Part shown: in pieces, positions 38,554-48,587 of the stretch
Layout: every line of letters starts with the position of its first letter
Position numbering within the stretch: position 1 is the first letter of the stretch
Source of the DNA: Methanofervidicoccus sp. A16
GTDB lineage: Archaea; AGJL01; Methanococci; Methanococcales; Methanococcaceae
Assembly (NCBI RefSeq): GCF_003351865.1
Contig: NZ_CP022242.1
Span: 744,001 to 808,000, forward strand
DNA: 64,000 nucleotides
Direction: 5' to 3'
Position numbers and translations under genes: made by a program
Notes under the pieces: generated by a model
What the model was told of the DNA's origin: nothing
Database searches by the model: none
What the model saw: only the letters and a program-made list of their open reading frames with translations

Positions 38554-38925
38554 TTATCCCTGCCCTATCAACTCAGCTATAGGTTTCTCTCCATACTCTA
38601 CAACTTTTGTGTTTACCTGAACTATATCCTCAGAAATTGTATTACCTCTTACACTCTTTCTCTTCCTTATACCTCTTTCCTTAGGCCTGTATCCAGGACC
38701 CTTACTTAATAATACCCTTTTAACTCCAGTACCTGGGACGTCAGGCCTCATTGGAAATCCACATTTATCAGATCCTCCAGTGATCTTTAACTTGTATCCT
38801 TCCAAACCTATGAGGGAACCGTCTATAACATCCCCTATTTTTTTACCTATTAACGCAGATGTTTCAACTTCCAACTGGTAGGATTTTCCATCGTCATCAG
38901 ATACTACTACTTTAAACTTTGGCAA
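38554..38925 (-). CDS. rps6e: 30S ribosomal protein S6e (eS6)
   Basis: The 123-residue protein has the archaeal eS6 pattern: FKVVVSDDDGKSYQLEVE, IGLEGYKLKITGGSDKCGFPMRPDVPGTGVKRVLLSKGPGYRP, and KRKSVRGNTISEDIVQVN. It lacks the long C-terminal tail of eukaryotic S6, as is normal in archaea. The start is TTG at 38925, five bases behind AAGGTGATAAT; no ATG or GTG is available in frame at that spacing. The UPF0147 gene follows about 70 bases downstream. Confidence 0.94.
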   Translation of the reverse strand: MPKFKVVVSDDDGKSYQLEVETSALIGKKIGDVIDGSLIGLEGYKLKITGGSDKCGFPMRPDVPGTGVKRVLLSKGPGYRPKERGIRKRKSVRGNTISEDIVQVNTKVVEYGEKPIAELIGQG

Positions 38926-38943
38926 ATTATCACCTTAGTTAAT

Positions 38944-39660
38944 TTTTAAAATAAAATAAAAGAATTTGATAGAGATATTAAAAAAATTTAATTTAAAAAA
39001 TGCTCTCCAATATCTATCCTTATTATTTTTATAGTTTTCCACAACTTACTTTTATCTTTTTATCATAAATATTATATATAAAACTTTTGATATATGGTTT
39101 TAATATTTGTAGGGAGAGATTATAAAATATAAGTTACTCTCTATTTTACTGTTCCCTTTATAGTAATGCTCTATATAATTAACATAGGTAAAAATAATAG
39201 GGGATAGTTAAAACTTTTCTCTATATTACTTTTTTTAGAATATTTTATTCCTCCTTTTTCATTTCTTACAGGTGCTCAATACAATTTTAAAAGATTTTTA
39301 TTATTTTAATTTATTCATTTAATAAATATCAATTAAAATAATAATGAATATAAAAAACAAGAAATAATTAATAAAAAGGAAATTAAAATTGGAAATAAGT
39401 AATAATATTAATTTTATTTAATTTCATAAGTTTCTTAAACTCTGGAGGCGAGAGATGGGAAATTCGATTTTGAGAAAGATAGCCGACAGTTGTGGTTAAA
39501 ATGCATATAGAAGAAACACCCCCCCTCCAATCTTTTCAAGGAGGGAAAGATTGTATTTATGATTAGATAGATAGGAGTTTTTTATTTTTGAAACAACTTT
39601 TTTATTATTTTTTATCTTATTATTATCCGAATTAATATAAGATTTTTAATTAATTTTATT
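38944..39660. other. Spacer with a GC-richer island upstream of S6e
   Basis: There is no supported gene. Positions 39430-39555 stand out as GC-richer, with CTCTGGAGGCGAGAGATGGG early and, at 39523-39552, two complementary word pairs in crossed order: CCCTCC-AATCTTT then GGAGGG-AAAGATT. That could form either of two hairpins. The remainder is AT-rich. Confidence 0.35.
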
Positions 39661-39703
39661 AACTCCACTTCCCATCAAGATTGTGATTAAAAAAATAATA
39701 ATT
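39661..39703 (+). repeat. Family B left-end remnant interrupted by copy A5
   Basis: AACTCCACTTCCCATCAAGA followed by TTGTGATTAAAAAAATAATA matches the family B left end and stops where the A5 copy begins. The remaining B sequence is not found beyond A5. Confidence 0.5.
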
Positions 39704-39997
39704 AACCTTAGTTCCCATCAGTAGTGATTAAAAGAACAATGAAAATAACCAATATAAAAATTATTAAATACCATTAGGATCTTTCCGAATCTTTAGATAA
39801 TATTATGAGATCTTACTCTGAATTCCTGTATTAGAAGGTATTCAGAGGATCATTCACCTCCAATCTTCTTTTTAAAATTTTGTATCTAGGATAATAGAAG
39901 TTTTTTATTTTTAATTTCTTCTAATTTTTTTATCTTATTATTTTTAATAATTATTTTTATTATTTTTTAAACTATCCTTTTGATGGGAACTAGGGTT
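39704..39997 (+). repeat. Family A MITE-like element (copy A5)
   Basis: AACCTTAGTTCCCATCAGTA and GATGGGAACTAGGGTT bound 294 bp. The core (about 39776-39895) has AGGATCTTTCCGAATCTTTA and GAGGATCATTCACCTCCAAT. It sits inside a family B remnant about 140 bp from the end of the ABC transporter operon. Confidence 0.75.
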
Positions 39998-40137
39998 GAA
40001 TTAAAAATTAGATTAAAATCTTTGATTAACTAGTTAAATACTAATGGATAATATTAAAAAGTAAACTAGACCTCACTAACAAAAAAAGGTTATTACTAGA
40101 TATAGAATAAAAACTGTGGGCTTATAACACTCTTTTA

Positions 40138-40893
40138 CTATACCACAGGAACCACCACTGGATACCCCTTAACATGCTCAATATACACATCAACCCCATA
40201 TACACTCCTAATATTCTCCGGTGTTATAACCTCCCTACCTCCTACAGCGTATATCTTCCCATCCTTCATAAGGGCGAACTTATCAGAGTATCTAAGGGCT
40301 AAGTTTAGATCGTGCATCACCAGTACAGAGGTAATACCTTCAGACTTTGACACATTCCTTATAATCTCCATAACCTCAAGTTGATTCTTTATATCTAAGT
40401 TGTTTGTAGGTTCATCTAATAGTAAAACCTCAGGTTCCTGGACGAGGGCTCTACCTATCACTACTTTCTGTAGTTCTCCACCACTTAACTCGTTGGTGTA
40501 TTTCAACGTATGCTCCTCCAATCCTAAGAGTTCCAAAACCTTATATACTACCTCTATATCCTCTCTGGATACCTCCCATTTTATATAAGGTTTCCTTCCT
40601 AAAAGTAAGGTATCGAAAACTGTCATATAGTTTCCGTTGGATTTTTGAGGGACGTAGCCAATATATTTAGCCAACTGGGAGTTGTCCATCTCCCTTATAT
40701 CGAAGTTGTCTATCAGGACAGTGCCCTTCTTAGGTGTTAGTATCCTGTTTATACACTTAAGTAGGGTAGATTTACCTGCGCCGTTTGTTCCCAATATGGA
40801 AAATACCTCTCCCCTCTCTACCTCAAAGGAGACACCTTTTAGGATCTCCCTACTTCCGTAGGAGAATTTTACACCGTTAATGGAGAGTTTCAT
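40138..40893 (-). CDS. ABC transporter ATP-binding protein, iron/cobalamin (FepC/BtuD) type
   Basis: The 251-residue ATPase has Walker [10 protein letters not shown], the signature [15 protein letters not shown], Walker [14 protein letters not shown] and the switch His in VMHDLNLAL. It energises uptake through the permease encoded just upstream. I choose the ATG at 40893, preceded by AGGTGATCC that overlaps the permease stop; the GTG at 40902 lies in that site. The FepC/BtuD subclass is indicated by the partner genes. The substrate (ferric complex, cobalamin or another chelate) cannot be read from the ATPase. Confidence 0.9.
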   Translation of the reverse strand: MKLSINGVKFSYGSREILKGVSFEVERGEVFSILGTNGAGKSTLLKCINRILTPKKGTVLIDNFDIREMDNSQLAKYIGYVPQKSNGNYMTVFDTLLLGRKPYIKWEVSREDIEVVYKVLELLGLEEHTLKYTNELSGGELQKVVIGRALVQEPEVLLLDEPTNNLDIKNQLEVMEIIRNVSKSEGITSVLVMHDLNLALRYSDKFALMKDGKIYAVGGREVITPENIRSVYGVDVYIEHVKGYPVVVPVV

Positions 40894-40898
40894 ATGGA

Positions 40899-41921
40899 TC
40901 ACCTTTTACTGTACATCCTCAACAGTAGATAGAGAAACATAGGGGTACCGAGGAAGGAGGTAAGTATTCCCACTGGTAATACTATAGGAGATATTAAAGT
41001 TCTTGCCAGTATATCTGCAGATAACAACAGTACTGAACCGAAGAGAAAGGATAGAGGTATGAGAAACCTGTAATCTCCTCCAACTAAGATCCTAACAATA
41101 TGAGGAGATATCAACCCGATGAAACCTATTATACCTAAGAATGCAACATTTACAGCAGTTAGTAGGGAGGAGAGTAGCATACTCCACATTCTGATATCCT
41201 CTATATTCACCCCAAGGGATTTTGCCACCTCATCCCCTGCCTCCAATGCGTTGTAATCCCATCTCCTCCATATGAAGTATATCGAGGTAATTAGAAGGAT
41301 AATTAACATAATATAGATGTCACTCCAGGTAGCCCTGCCGAGATCCCCAAATGTCCAATAGACCATTGCAGCAAGTTCCAACTCGTCGGAGAAGTACTGT
41401 ATAAACATAGTTCCCGCCGTAAAGAGGGAACTTAGTGCAACCCCTGAGAGTATCATAGCCTCAGGTGTAAGGTTCCTTATTTTCGCCAGTGTTAGTACTG
41501 CCATAACACATCCTAGGGCCCCCAAGAATGCGAAGATGGTTATAACGTATGGACCTCCTATCCCTGTACTTAAACCGAAGAGGAGTATTGCTACACATGC
41601 ACCAAACATGGCACCATGGGATACTCCCATAGTAAATGGAGAGGCTAAGGGATTCCTAAGGACACACTGCATAACAGCACCTGCCACAGATAGGGAGGCA
41701 CCTGCAATAATCGCAGATAGGATCCTCGGAAGTCTCATATTCCATACTACCAACTGTTGGTATCTATTACCACCTCCAAGGAGGGTGTTGATAACCTCAT
41801 TAACTGATAACCTGTAATCCCCTATAGCGAGGGCGAAGAGGGAGAGTAAAAGTAGAGATAGTATTAAAATTCCCCCTAAGAAGATCTTTTTAAGTATGTA
41901 CCTCCTGTACTCCTCCCTCAT
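40899..41921 (-). CDS. ABC transporter permease, FecCD/BtuC type
   Basis: The 340-residue membrane protein has about nine or ten helices. Family marks are [53 protein letters not shown] and [10 protein letters not shown]; the last two flank the cytoplasmic loop that contacts the ATPase. One permease gene suggests a homodimer. Its start at 41921 lies within the end of the methyltransferase gene, a 32-base overlap, showing tight coupling. GGTAGGGGATAAAA precedes the ATG. Confidence 0.92.
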   Translation of the reverse strand: MREEYRRYILKKIFLGGILILSLLLLSLFALAIGDYRLSVNEVINTLLGGGNRYQQLVVWNMRLPRILSAIIAGASLSVAGAVMQCVLRNPLASPFTMGVSHGAMFGACVAILLFGLSTGIGGPYVITIFAFLGALGCVMAVLTLAKIRNLTPEAMILSGVALSSLFTAGTMFIQYFSDELELAAMVYWTFGDLGRATWSDIYIMLIILLITSIYFIWRRWDYNALEAGDEVAKSLGVNIEDIRMWSMLLSSLLTAVNVAFLGIIGFIGLISPHIVRILVGGDYRFLIPLSFLFGSVLLLSADILARTLISPIVLPVGILTSFLGTPMFLYLLLRMYSKR

Positions 41922-42978
41922 TTTTATCCCCTACCTTTTTAGCAACTACGATCTTAGTATCCCTGTTCAGATCGTAACCTAGTATATCCTCTAAACTGAC
42001 AACTTCGAGAACCTCAAAACCTATCTCCTCTAAGAACCTTATATAGTCCTGGAATTGGAGACTTCTCTCAAAGGAGTACCTAAATTTTTTCTTCTTATAT
42101 CCCTTAAATTCGAAGAAGTTCCACTCTATATTATCTAGGATGTCCCCAATATCTTCAGAGGTGGGAAAACTCTGTTTATTTACGAATAAACCTCCTACCT
42201 TTAGAGCCCTGTATATCTTCTCTATAATAACAGGATCCCTACCTCCAGGGTTGTAGGAGGAGAAAACTATATCGTAATCCCTCCCGATATCGTCCTTATA
42301 GAAATCCCCCTCAATTGTAAAGACATTCTTCCCATTGTACTTCCTTATGTAGTACTCCGTCACCTTTACAACCCCTGGAAGATCGAAAACGTAACACTTC
42401 AAGTCCTTATTTACCATGGAAAAACCTATACTGTAGAGGCCATGTCCCCCTCCAATATCCAAAAGTTTTTTAGCCCTTTTAAACTCCTCAAATTTTGACA
42501 GGTATTCAACAGTCTTCTGCAACTCCCAACATTTACACTCCTCCGCCATTACCTTAACAACCTCTGAAAAGAACTCCCTTTCATCAACTACCATCTTATT
42601 TCTTAGGACATCTCCATCTCTCCAATGTTCAAGTCTTTTAAACATACTCTTAATTGGAGTTAGATAGGAGTACTGAGAATCCCTTTTTAAGTACAGTTGA
42701 ACTATCTTGGAGTTTTTATATAGGGTATCTCCATCCTCCAATTTTTTATCAAGTAGGCCTATTTTATTCAGCGCCTCCAAGGTATGTTCAAGGAGTACCT
42801 CATCACATCCTATCTCCTTAGCAACCTCCTTAGGAGTTTTAAAGTCCTCAAGGTGTTCAAAGATCCCAAGATCTATGGCAGATCTTAGAAGGTAGAGTAA
42901 CCTTGTCTTTGTGTATAGATCCTGTAGTAGATGGTATAACTCCTTTGGACTAACTTCAGGAGGTTTAAGTAGTTCCAT
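41890..42978 (-). CDS. SAM-dependent methyltransferase of O-methyltransferase type, in a metal-uptake operon
   Basis: The 362-residue protein has an N-terminal winged-helix/dimerisation half (about 15-110, with LGIFEHLEDFKTPKEVAKEIGCDEVLLEHTLEALNKIGLL) and a C-terminal Rossmann methyltransferase domain: the SAM loop LLDIGGGHGLYSIGF near residue 172, FDLPGVV after strand 2, and FSSYNPGGRD. This is the layout of plant-type and bacterial family 2 O-methyltransferases. The position between a substrate-binding protein and a permease, with overlapping ends, suggests it modifies the transported ligand or a metallophore. That is inference and the substrate is unknown. Confidence 0.75.
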   Translation of the reverse strand: MELLKPPEVSPKELYHLLQDLYTKTRLLYLLRSAIDLGIFEHLEDFKTPKEVAKEIGCDEVLLEHTLEALNKIGLLDKKLEDGDTLYKNSKIVQLYLKRDSQYSYLTPIKSMFKRLEHWRDGDVLRNKMVVDEREFFSEVVKVMAEECKCWELQKTVEYLSKFEEFKRAKKLLDIGGGHGLYSIGFSMVNKDLKCYVFDLPGVVKVTEYYIRKYNGKNVFTIEGDFYKDDIGRDYDIVFSSYNPGGRDPVIIEKIYRALKVGGLFVNKQSFPTSEDIGDILDNIEWNFFEFKGYKKKKFRYSFERSLQFQDYIRFLEEIGFEVLEVVSLEDILGYDLNRDTKIVVAKKVGDKNEGGVQEVHT

Positions 42979-43067
42979 AATATCCCTGAATAATAATATT
43001 TTTTGTAATTATAATAAAAATTATTATTTTTATATTAATTTTATTACGAAGAAATAAAAAATGAAAT

Positions 43068-44180
43068 TTACTCCTCACTGAAGTTCAACCTCTTAAACCC
43101 TCCCCAGAAGTTCTTCATATCTTTATAAACCGGCTTACCTACTAAGAATGTATATATCTCGTCTGCCTTCTTCTCTGGATCTACATCCTTAAATCTATCT
43201 GGATAGAGGACCTTTCCAACGTAGTAGGCATCTGCAAGGGCGGTTCCAATGTTTGTAGTGTAGAAGTTGTAGGGCAATAAGCCATAAACCTCTCCATTCT
43301 GGAAGGCTTTCAATGAGTTGTAGAACTCTGGATTTTTCTTATAGTCCTGAAGGACTAATTTTAAACCTCCCTCGTCTATGAATATAACATCAGGATCCCA
43401 CTGTAATATCTGCTCCTTACTGACAAACACATGTCCCTCTTTGTTTAATTCATCAACAACATTTTTTGCATTCACTGCAACAAAGGGAGGATACTTACAC
43501 ATGGTACTGTCAATACCCCTCGCACCTTTGAAACCTACACCTCCCATATATACCCTGGGCTTCTCATCCTCAGGTATATCTTTAGTCCTCTCCTGTAGAT
43601 CCCTTAGAGTATCATTTATAAAGTTTATAACATCTTTAGCCCTCTTTTCCCTGTTCAGAATTTTCCCAGCAAGTTCTAAGGATCTAAATAGTTCCCTATC
43701 GTTAAACGTGGCCAACTTCCCATAACTTAGTACAACTACGGGAATCCCTGTTCTCTCCTGCAACTCCTCAACGTCCTCTTTAGGCATATAGGTTACAAAT
43801 ATAACATCTGGATTTACCTTGAGTATCGCCTCAGGGTTAGGCTTTGGAGAGGGTCCCCCCTGTCCAATGGTTGGTAGATCTGCAAGTTCAGGGTGGGCTA
43901 TCCTGTAGGGCCTTCCCCAAGGGATCCATTCTTTTTCCGCATTTTCAACTCCAACAACCTTATCTGTGGCATTTAGATAGACTATCAACCTTAGACATCC
44001 TGGGCCACAACAGACAATTCTCTCAACGTTCTTTGGAACCTCTACCTCCCTGTTGTAGAGATCTACTATTTTTACAGTGTTTGAATTCTCACTTACGTTG
44101 TTATTTATACATCCACAAATTCCCAATACTAGAATTACAGATATTATTCCCAGGAGTAGTCTTGGTATCTTAAATGCCAT
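43068..44180 (-). CDS. Iron-type ABC transporter substrate-binding lipoprotein
   Basis: The 370-residue protein begins with a signal peptide ([17 protein letters not shown]) ending in a lipobox-like cysteine, followed by an Asn/Ser linker. The mature part is a class III binding protein: [40 protein letters not shown] and [12 protein letters not shown]. Such proteins capture ferric chelates, haem or cobalamin outside the membrane. The CCGPGC cluster at the first strand is unusual and might bind metal directly. The gene leads the operon, about 90 bases before the methyltransferase. A TATA-like ATATTTATA lies near 44255-44270. Confidence 0.87.
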   Translation of the reverse strand: MAFKIPRLLLGIISVILVLGICGCINNNVSENSNTVKIVDLYNREVEVPKNVERIVCCGPGCLRLIVYLNATDKVVGVENAEKEWIPWGRPYRIAHPELADLPTIGQGGPSPKPNPEAILKVNPDVIFVTYMPKEDVEELQERTGIPVVVLSYGKLATFNDRELFRSLELAGKILNREKRAKDVINFINDTLRDLQERTKDIPEDEKPRVYMGGVGFKGARGIDSTMCKYPPFVAVNAKNVVDELNKEGHVFVSKEQILQWDPDVIFIDEGGLKLVLQDYKKNPEFYNSLKAFQNGEVYGLLPYNFYTTNIGTALADAYYVGKVLYPDRFKDVDPEKKADEIYTFLVGKPVYKDMKNFWGGFKRLNFSEE

Positions 44181-44424
44181 GATATCACCTATATTATAAA
44201 TTAAGTAATATTAATAATTAATATTAAAAATCTTGGATTGGATATTACAAAACATGTATAAATATTTTTTTGTTATTAAAAAAATGAAAAAATCTTTTTG
44301 AGAACCCTCCCTAATTGACCTTTTATAATTTAAAAATAAAATTAAACTTAAAATATGTGAAATAATACTCATAGAAACGCCTAAAATTAATGAAAGACTT
44401 TATTTGAACAGATCATTTAATATA
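44181..44424. other. Divergent intergenic region between the binding protein and rpoE
   Basis: AT-rich DNA. The minus-strand AATATTTATACATG near 44254-44270 is a plausible promoter for the transporter operon. No clear operator palindrome is evident. Confidence 0.35.
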
Positions 44425-44425
44425 A

Positions 44426-44441
44426 TAAAAAAGTATATATA
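44426..44441 (+). promoter_or_regulatory. BRE/TATA promoter of the rpoE operon
   Basis: TAAAAAAG (44426-44433) followed by TATATATA (44434-44441) is a strong archaeal promoter. The predicted start near 44465 leaves a leader of about 75 bases before rpoE. Confidence 0.65.
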
Positions 44442-44538
44442 TCTTAATTATAATATCTAACATCGTTGTAATTACTCTTTTTTAATTATATTTTTAAATC
44501 CAATTCCTCTTTTCTCTATAATTTTTTAAGGTGATAAA

Positions 44539-45108
44539 TTGTATAAAGTGGTGACTATCTCCGATATTGTTAGGGTACCTCCAAATATGTTTGGAAACCT
44601 CCTTGAGGAGAGCATACACAATATACTGGTAGAAAAATACGAAGGTATCTTAGATAAAGATATAGGTCTTATCCTCTCAATTGGGGACGTTAAGGAGATA
44701 GGTGAAGGTAAGGTAATATATGGGGACGGTGCAGCTTACCATCCTGTGGTTTTCGATGCTTTATGTTATATTCCTGAACTTTACGAGGTTGTAGAGGGAG
44801 AAGTTGTAGATGTTGTAGAATTTGGTATATTTGTAAGGTTAGGTCCCTTAGACGGTCTAGTCCATATATCTCAGATTATGGATGATTATGTCTCCTACGA
44901 CCCGAAAAACGAGAGGATGGTGGGAAGAGATACTGGAAAGGTTGTGAAGAAGGGGGATATAGTTAGGGCAAGGATTATAGCGGTAAGTTTGAGGGAGACT
45001 AAAAAGAGGGGAAGTAAGATAGCCCTAACGATGAGACAGCCAGGATTGGGAAAGTTAGAGTGGATAGAGGAAGAGAAGAAAAAGAAAAAATTGCAGGTGG
45101 TTAAGTAG
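44539..45108 (+). CDS. rpoE: DNA-directed RNA polymerase subunit Rpo7 (E')
   Basis: The 189-residue subunit forms the polymerase stalk with Rpo4. An N-terminal RNP-like domain ([18 protein letters not shown]) is followed by an S1 RNA-binding domain (about 82-165: [33 protein letters not shown]). It helps open DNA and binds nascent RNA. The start is TTG at 44539, five bases behind AAGGTGATAAA; the alternative ATGs downstream would remove conserved residues. The C-terminal EEEKKKKKL tail is short. It is followed by spt4 in the usual archaeal arrangement. Confidence 0.95.
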   Translation: MYKVVTISDIVRVPPNMFGNLLEESIHNILVEKYEGILDKDIGLILSIGDVKEIGEGKVIYGDGAAYHPVVFDALCYIPELYEVVEGEVVDVVEFGIFVRLGPLDGLVHISQIMDDYVSYDPKNERMVGRDTGKVVKKGDIVRARIIAVSLRETKKRGSKIALTMRQPGLGKLEWIEEEKKKKKLQVVK

Positions 45109-45116
45109 GTGATCCG

Positions 45117-45293
45117 ATGAAGGCCTGTTTGAAGTGTAAGTACTTAACAGATAAAGATAGGTGTCCTATATGCAACTCTGAGGTGTCGGAGAACTGGAGG
45201 GGTTTATTGATAGTATTAGATCCTCTCAAATCTGAAATAGCGAAAAAGGTTAAGATAGACATCAAGGGAAAGTATGCATTGAGTGTTAAATAG
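45117..45293 (+). CDS. spt4: Transcription elongation factor Spt4 (RpoE'')
   Basis: This short gene encodes 58 residues: a zinc-binding N-terminus with Cys4, Cys7, Cys16 and Cys19 ([18 protein letters not shown]), followed by [21 protein letters not shown], the usual Spt4 surface that pairs with Spt5. The Spt4-Spt5 clamp keeps RNA polymerase processive. AGGTGATCC precedes the ATG, and its site overlaps the rpoE stop. The length equals that of the archaeal family. Confidence 0.93.
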   Translation: MKACLKCKYLTDKDRCPICNSEVSENWRGLLIVLDPLKSEIAKKVKIDIKGKYALSVK

Positions 45294-45306
45294 AGTAGGG
45301 AAACTC

Positions 45307-45783
45307 ATGTATGCAATTACCCAGGAGTTGAGGGAGATACTTAAAAGACCCTTTGGAAAAGTATATAAAGAATTACCTTATATAAATGGAAAGGTTATCT
45401 CCATTGGAGACATTACTACCAAGAATCTCTTATCTAAGAATATTGTACCTCATCTTTCCATTTTTGACTTAAAAACTAGGAGAAATATACCTGTCTCTAT
45501 AGAGCATAGATTTAAGAGGGTATTTAAAGTTAAAAATCCTCCAGGATGCATATCTGACGAGGCTATGGAGATGATCAGGTATCTCTCCAAGATAGAGGAA
45601 GGAAATATAGCCTTGAAAGTGGATGGTGAGGAGGATCTTTTAGCACTACCTGTTATAAAGTACTTTCCCTATGGTACCTATGTACTTTATGGACAACCTG
45701 ATATGGGTGTAGTGGTACTAAAGATAGATGAAGATTTAAAGGAGATGGTAAATAAAATATTTTCACTTATGATAAAGAAGTAA
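45307..45783 (+). CDS. GTP-dependent dephospho-CoA kinase (DUF359/UPF0218)
   Basis: The 158-residue protein matches the archaeal DUF359 family, shown in Thermococcus to phosphorylate dephospho-CoA with GTP, the last step of CoA synthesis. Marks are KPFGKVY-like [50 protein letters not shown] and [11 protein letters not shown], with DGEEDL as the likely catalytic acidic patch. I prefer the ATG at 45307, behind GTAGGGA; the GTG at 45283 overlaps spt4. The gene sits in a transcription/translation operon, as in relatives. Confidence 0.88.
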   Translation: MYAITQELREILKRPFGKVYKELPYINGKVISIGDITTKNLLSKNIVPHLSIFDLKTRRNIPVSIEHRFKRVFKVKNPPGCISDEAMEMIRYLSKIEEGNIALKVDGEEDLLALPVIKYFPYGTYVLYGQPDMGVVVLKIDEDLKEMVNKIFSLMIKK

Positions 45784-45795
45784 ATAGGTGATAAG

Positions 45796-46107
45796 ATGGA
45801 GATTGAAGTACTATCTGAGAGAGAAAACCCCCTGTTAAATAGGAAGGAAATCAGATTTTTAATAAGATATGAAGGTTCAACACCTACTATAAAAGATGTA
45901 AAGTTGAAAATAGCAGCGATGTACAATGTAGATAAAAACTTAGTGATTGTAGATAAGATAGACCAGGAATTTGGTAAGATGGAGTCCAAATGCTATGTAA
46001 AGATATACTCTGACGAGAATTCTATGAAAATGATAGAGAAAAAATCCACCTTGGAGAAAAATAAGATAGATGAGGAAAAAGAGGGTGAGGGTGAGAACAA
46101 TGGCTAA
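45796..46107 (+). CDS. rps24e: 30S ribosomal protein S24e (eS24)
   Basis: The 103-residue protein has the eS24 pattern: [59 protein letters not shown]. The C-terminal 20 residues are charged. It belongs to the small-subunit body. TAGGTGATAAG precedes the ATG. The last eight bases overlap the start of rps27ae. Confidence 0.95.
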   Translation: MEIEVLSERENPLLNRKEIRFLIRYEGSTPTIKDVKLKIAAMYNVDKNLVIVDKIDQEFGKMESKCYVKIYSDENSMKMIEKKSTLEKNKIDEEKEGEGENNG

Positions 46108-46285
46108 ACACCAGAATGTCCAGAAGTACAAGTACTATAAAATTGAGGATGGTAAGGTAGTAAGGTTGAAGAAAACATGTCCAAGATGTGGCCCTGGAGT
46201 ATTTATGGCAGAACACTTAAATAGGTACGCCTGTGGAAGATGTGGATATACAGAGTGGAAAAAACCGGAGAAGAAGCAAAGTTAA
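46100..46285 (+). CDS. rps27ae: 30S ribosomal protein S27ae (eS31)
   Basis: The 61-residue protein starts [19 protein letters not shown] and has a zinc finger of the form CPRC-X14-CGRC ([25 protein letters not shown]). It is the archaeal counterpart of the ribosomal part of eukaryotic ubiquitin-S27a, without the ubiquitin fusion. The start is the ATG at 46100, preceded by AGGGTGAGAAC and overlapping rps24e; an in-frame upstream extension is not supported. Confidence 0.95.
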   Translation: MAKHQNVQKYKYYKIEDGKVVRLKKTCPRCGPGVFMAEHLNRYACGRCGYTEWKKPEKKQS

Positions 46286-46352
46286 TTTTTTTAATTTTTT
46301 TAATAATAATTATTATAATAAGATAATTAATAAGATAATTAAGGATAATATT

Positions 46353-46862
46353 ATGGAAGGGAGTTTAGCCATCTACAGGGGACTTAAAGACAGTAATATA
46401 GATTTTATCACCGGTGTGCCCTGTGTCAATCTGAAGAACCTCATATCTCTTGTAGAAAAAGATAGCGATCTAACATACATACCTGCCACCAGGGAGGAGG
46501 AGGCGATTGGACTCTGTGCAGGGGCTCATCTTGCAGGTAGGGGATGTGCTATTCTTATGCAGAACTCAGGCCTTGGAAACTCTATAAACAGTATAGGCTC
46601 CCTATGTAAGGTTTATCAGATACCTATACTATTTATAATAAGTCATAGGGGCGATCTAAAGGAGAAGATACCTGCACAAGTTCCTATGGGGAGATGGACT
46701 AAGAAACTCCTTGATACTGTAGAGGTGCCCTACTACTGTCCAAAAACTCCAGAGGAGGCTTACAAGATCATCAAATATGGAGTAGATTATGCCCATGTTA
46801 TAGGATATCCTGTTGCAGTGCTCTTTGATGCTCTCTATTGGGAGTACGATTATAAAGAATAA
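46353..46862 (+). CDS. comD: Sulfopyruvate decarboxylase subunit alpha (coenzyme M biosynthesis)
   Basis: The 169-residue protein is a stand-alone pyrimidine-binding half of a TPP-dependent decarboxylase: YRGLKDSNIDFITGVPCVNLKNLI, then ATREEEAIGLCAGAHLAGRGCAILMQNSGLGNSINSIGSL with the catalytic Glu in EEE. ComD pairs with ComE, which carries the diphosphate-binding half, to convert sulfopyruvate to sulfoacetaldehyde on the way to coenzyme M. ComE is not adjacent. The start is the ATG at 46353, behind AAGGATAA; a longer AT-rich frame upstream is spurious. asd follows 18 bases later. Confidence 0.88.
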   Translation: MEGSLAIYRGLKDSNIDFITGVPCVNLKNLISLVEKDSDLTYIPATREEEAIGLCAGAHLAGRGCAILMQNSGLGNSINSIGSLCKVYQIPILFIISHRGDLKEKIPAQVPMGRWTKKLLDTVEVPYYCPKTPEEAYKIIKYGVDYAHVIGYPVAVLFDALYWEYDYKE

Positions 46863-46880
46863 AGTTAACGGTGAAATGTT

Positions 46881-47927
46881 ATGAAAATAAAGGTAGGTGT
46901 CCTAGGGGCCACTGGAAGTGTTGGACAGAGGTTTGTCCAACTACTTAAGGACCATCCCTTCTTTGAGTTGGAGGTACTTGCAGCCTCTGAGAGAAGTGCA
47001 GGTAAGAGATACTCTGAAGCATGTTATTGGTACCTCCCAGAACCTATACCTGAGGACATAGGTGAAAAGATAGTTATTCCTACAGATCCAGATCATGAGG
47101 CATTTGAGGATGTGGATATCGTTTTCTCAGCCCTACCTTCAGATCTGGCAAGGGAGTTAGAACCTGAATTTGCCAAAAGGGGCAAGTTGGTTTTTTCCAA
47201 CGCCTCTGCCATGAGGATGGAGGAGGACGTTCCCTTAGTAGTACCTGAGGTAAATCCTGAACATTTTGAGGTGTTGGAGATCCAGAGGGAGAATAGGGGA
47301 TGGGATGGAGGTATAATCACCAATCCTAACTGTTCCACAATCTGCGCTGTTATTACCTTGAAACCTATAATGGATAAATTTGGCGTAGAGATGGTGAATA
47401 TTACAACGATGCAGGCTGTCAGTGGAGCAGGGTATTGGGGAGTTCCATCTATGGCCATCTTGGATAACATAATCCCATATATTAAGAATGAAGAGGAGAA
47501 GATGGAGACTGAAAGTTTAAAGATACTTGGGGATTTAAAAGATGGTAAGTTCCACTACGCCAACTTCAAGATAGGGGTATCCTGTAATAGGGTTCCTGTA
47601 ATAGATGGCCATTTGGAGAGTATATTTGTTAAGACTGTAGAGGATGCAGAGCCTGAGGAGATAGTAGAGGTTATGGATAACTTCGATCCCTTAAAGGACT
47701 ACAACCTCCCAACCTATGCGAAACCTATTGTTATTAGAAGGGAGATAGATAGGCCTCAGCCAAGGTTGGACAGGGATAACGGTAGAGGTATGTCTATTAC
47801 AGTGGGAAGGGTTAGAAGGGATAACATATTTACAGTGAAGTATATGGCTTTGGAGCATAACACGATTAGAGGGGCTGCAGGGGCAAGTATATTGAATGCA
47901 GAACTTTATATAAAGAAGTATCTTTAA
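46881..47927 (+). CDS. asd: Aspartate-semialdehyde dehydrogenase
   Basis: The 348-residue enzyme has the NADP-binding [14 protein letters not shown] (9-22), the active-site Cys151 in [10 protein letters not shown], and the substrate His in [27 protein letters not shown] ends it. It reduces aspartyl phosphate to the semialdehyde, the branch point to threonine, methionine and lysine. It is the archaeal/fungal type, judged by the NPNCST variant and length. GGTGAAATG is the ribosome-binding region. It is co-transcribed with comD. Confidence 0.95.
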   Translation: MKIKVGVLGATGSVGQRFVQLLKDHPFFELEVLAASERSAGKRYSEACYWYLPEPIPEDIGEKIVIPTDPDHEAFEDVDIVFSALPSDLARELEPEFAKRGKLVFSNASAMRMEEDVPLVVPEVNPEHFEVLEIQRENRGWDGGIITNPNCSTICAVITLKPIMDKFGVEMVNITTMQAVSGAGYWGVPSMAILDNIIPYIKNEEEKMETESLKILGDLKDGKFHYANFKIGVSCNRVPVIDGHLESIFVKTVEDAEPEEIVEVMDNFDPLKDYNLPTYAKPIVIRREIDRPQPRLDRDNGRGMSITVGRVRRDNIFTVKYMALEHNTIRGAAGASILNAELYIKKYL

Positions 47928-48207
47928 ATCATTTTTATAGAAGATAATCTATTTTTTCAGTGCTCATTGCAATTAACAGGTGTTTATTTCTTTGTTTTTA
48001 TCATAATTTTACACATATAATTTAAAATAATAATTAGAATAAAAATAATAAAAAAGAAAAAATTTGTATCCTGTTCTTCTAGTTCTAATGTATGGGGAAA
48101 GATATTGGCAAATTTTACTACTTTCTACTATTTCTTTATACCTAATTCTTTATTTAGTGCTTCAAGATTTCTATTTTTAAAATTTTAATTTATATTTATT
48201 ATTTAAT
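47928..48207. other. Spacer downstream of asd
   Basis: AT-rich DNA with a GC-richer segment at 48065-48130 that has no recognisable identity. No gene is supported. Confidence 0.35.
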
Positions 48208-48587
48208 ACCCCAGTTCCCATTAAGATTGTGATTAAAAAAATAATAATAAAAATAATTATTATAATAAAAAATAATAAAAATCTTAAGAGGAGTAATAAA
48301 ATAAACCTTCATTCCCACCAAAGTAAGATTTAGATAATAAAAAAGATAATAAAATTAATAATAGCAACCTGCTAAGAAGGATCTGCTCTATTTCCATATA
48401 TCTTATAGCATCCCAGAAGAAATATTATTTATTCTATTTTGATTTTAACACCTTCCTTTTATACTTTATTAATAATTATTATTGTTATTCTTATCAGAAT
48501 TTTTTTGATAGGAATAAAATTAATAAAATAAAAATAAAATAACTTTTTCTTTCTATATTGGACACTGGATAAACAAGTAGGATTGCT
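48208..48587 (+). repeat. Family B element remnant (copy B3), interrupted by family C and truncated by family A
   Basis: ACCCCAGTTCCCATTAAGAT at 48208 and AAAAATCTTAAGAGGAG at 48279 match the B left part. A C copy intervenes at 48304-48521. The B sequence resumes with ATTGGACACTGGATAAACAA (48558-48577) and is cut by copy A6 at 48588. The right B terminus is not seen after A6. Confidence 0.6.
48304..48521 (+). repeat. Family C inverted-repeat element (copy C2)
   Basis: AACCTTCATTCCCACCAAAG starts it and TTTGATAGGAATAAAATT, a decayed terminus, ends it. The core contains AAGGATCTGCTCTATTTCCA and GCATCCCAGAAGAAATATTA, aligned with copy C1. It lies inside a family B copy, so C transposed after B. 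Confidence 0.55.

Noticed and set aside
39523-39552. H-type pseudoknot
   Set aside because: The interleaved pairs leave essentially no loop bases to cross the grooves, so full pairing of both stems is sterically unlikely; alternative hairpins are preferred.
46233-46352. N-terminal extension of comD
   Set aside because: It overlaps rps27ae out of frame and encodes an Asn-rich AT-driven peptide; the ATG at 46353 has AAGGATAA and gives the normal family length.
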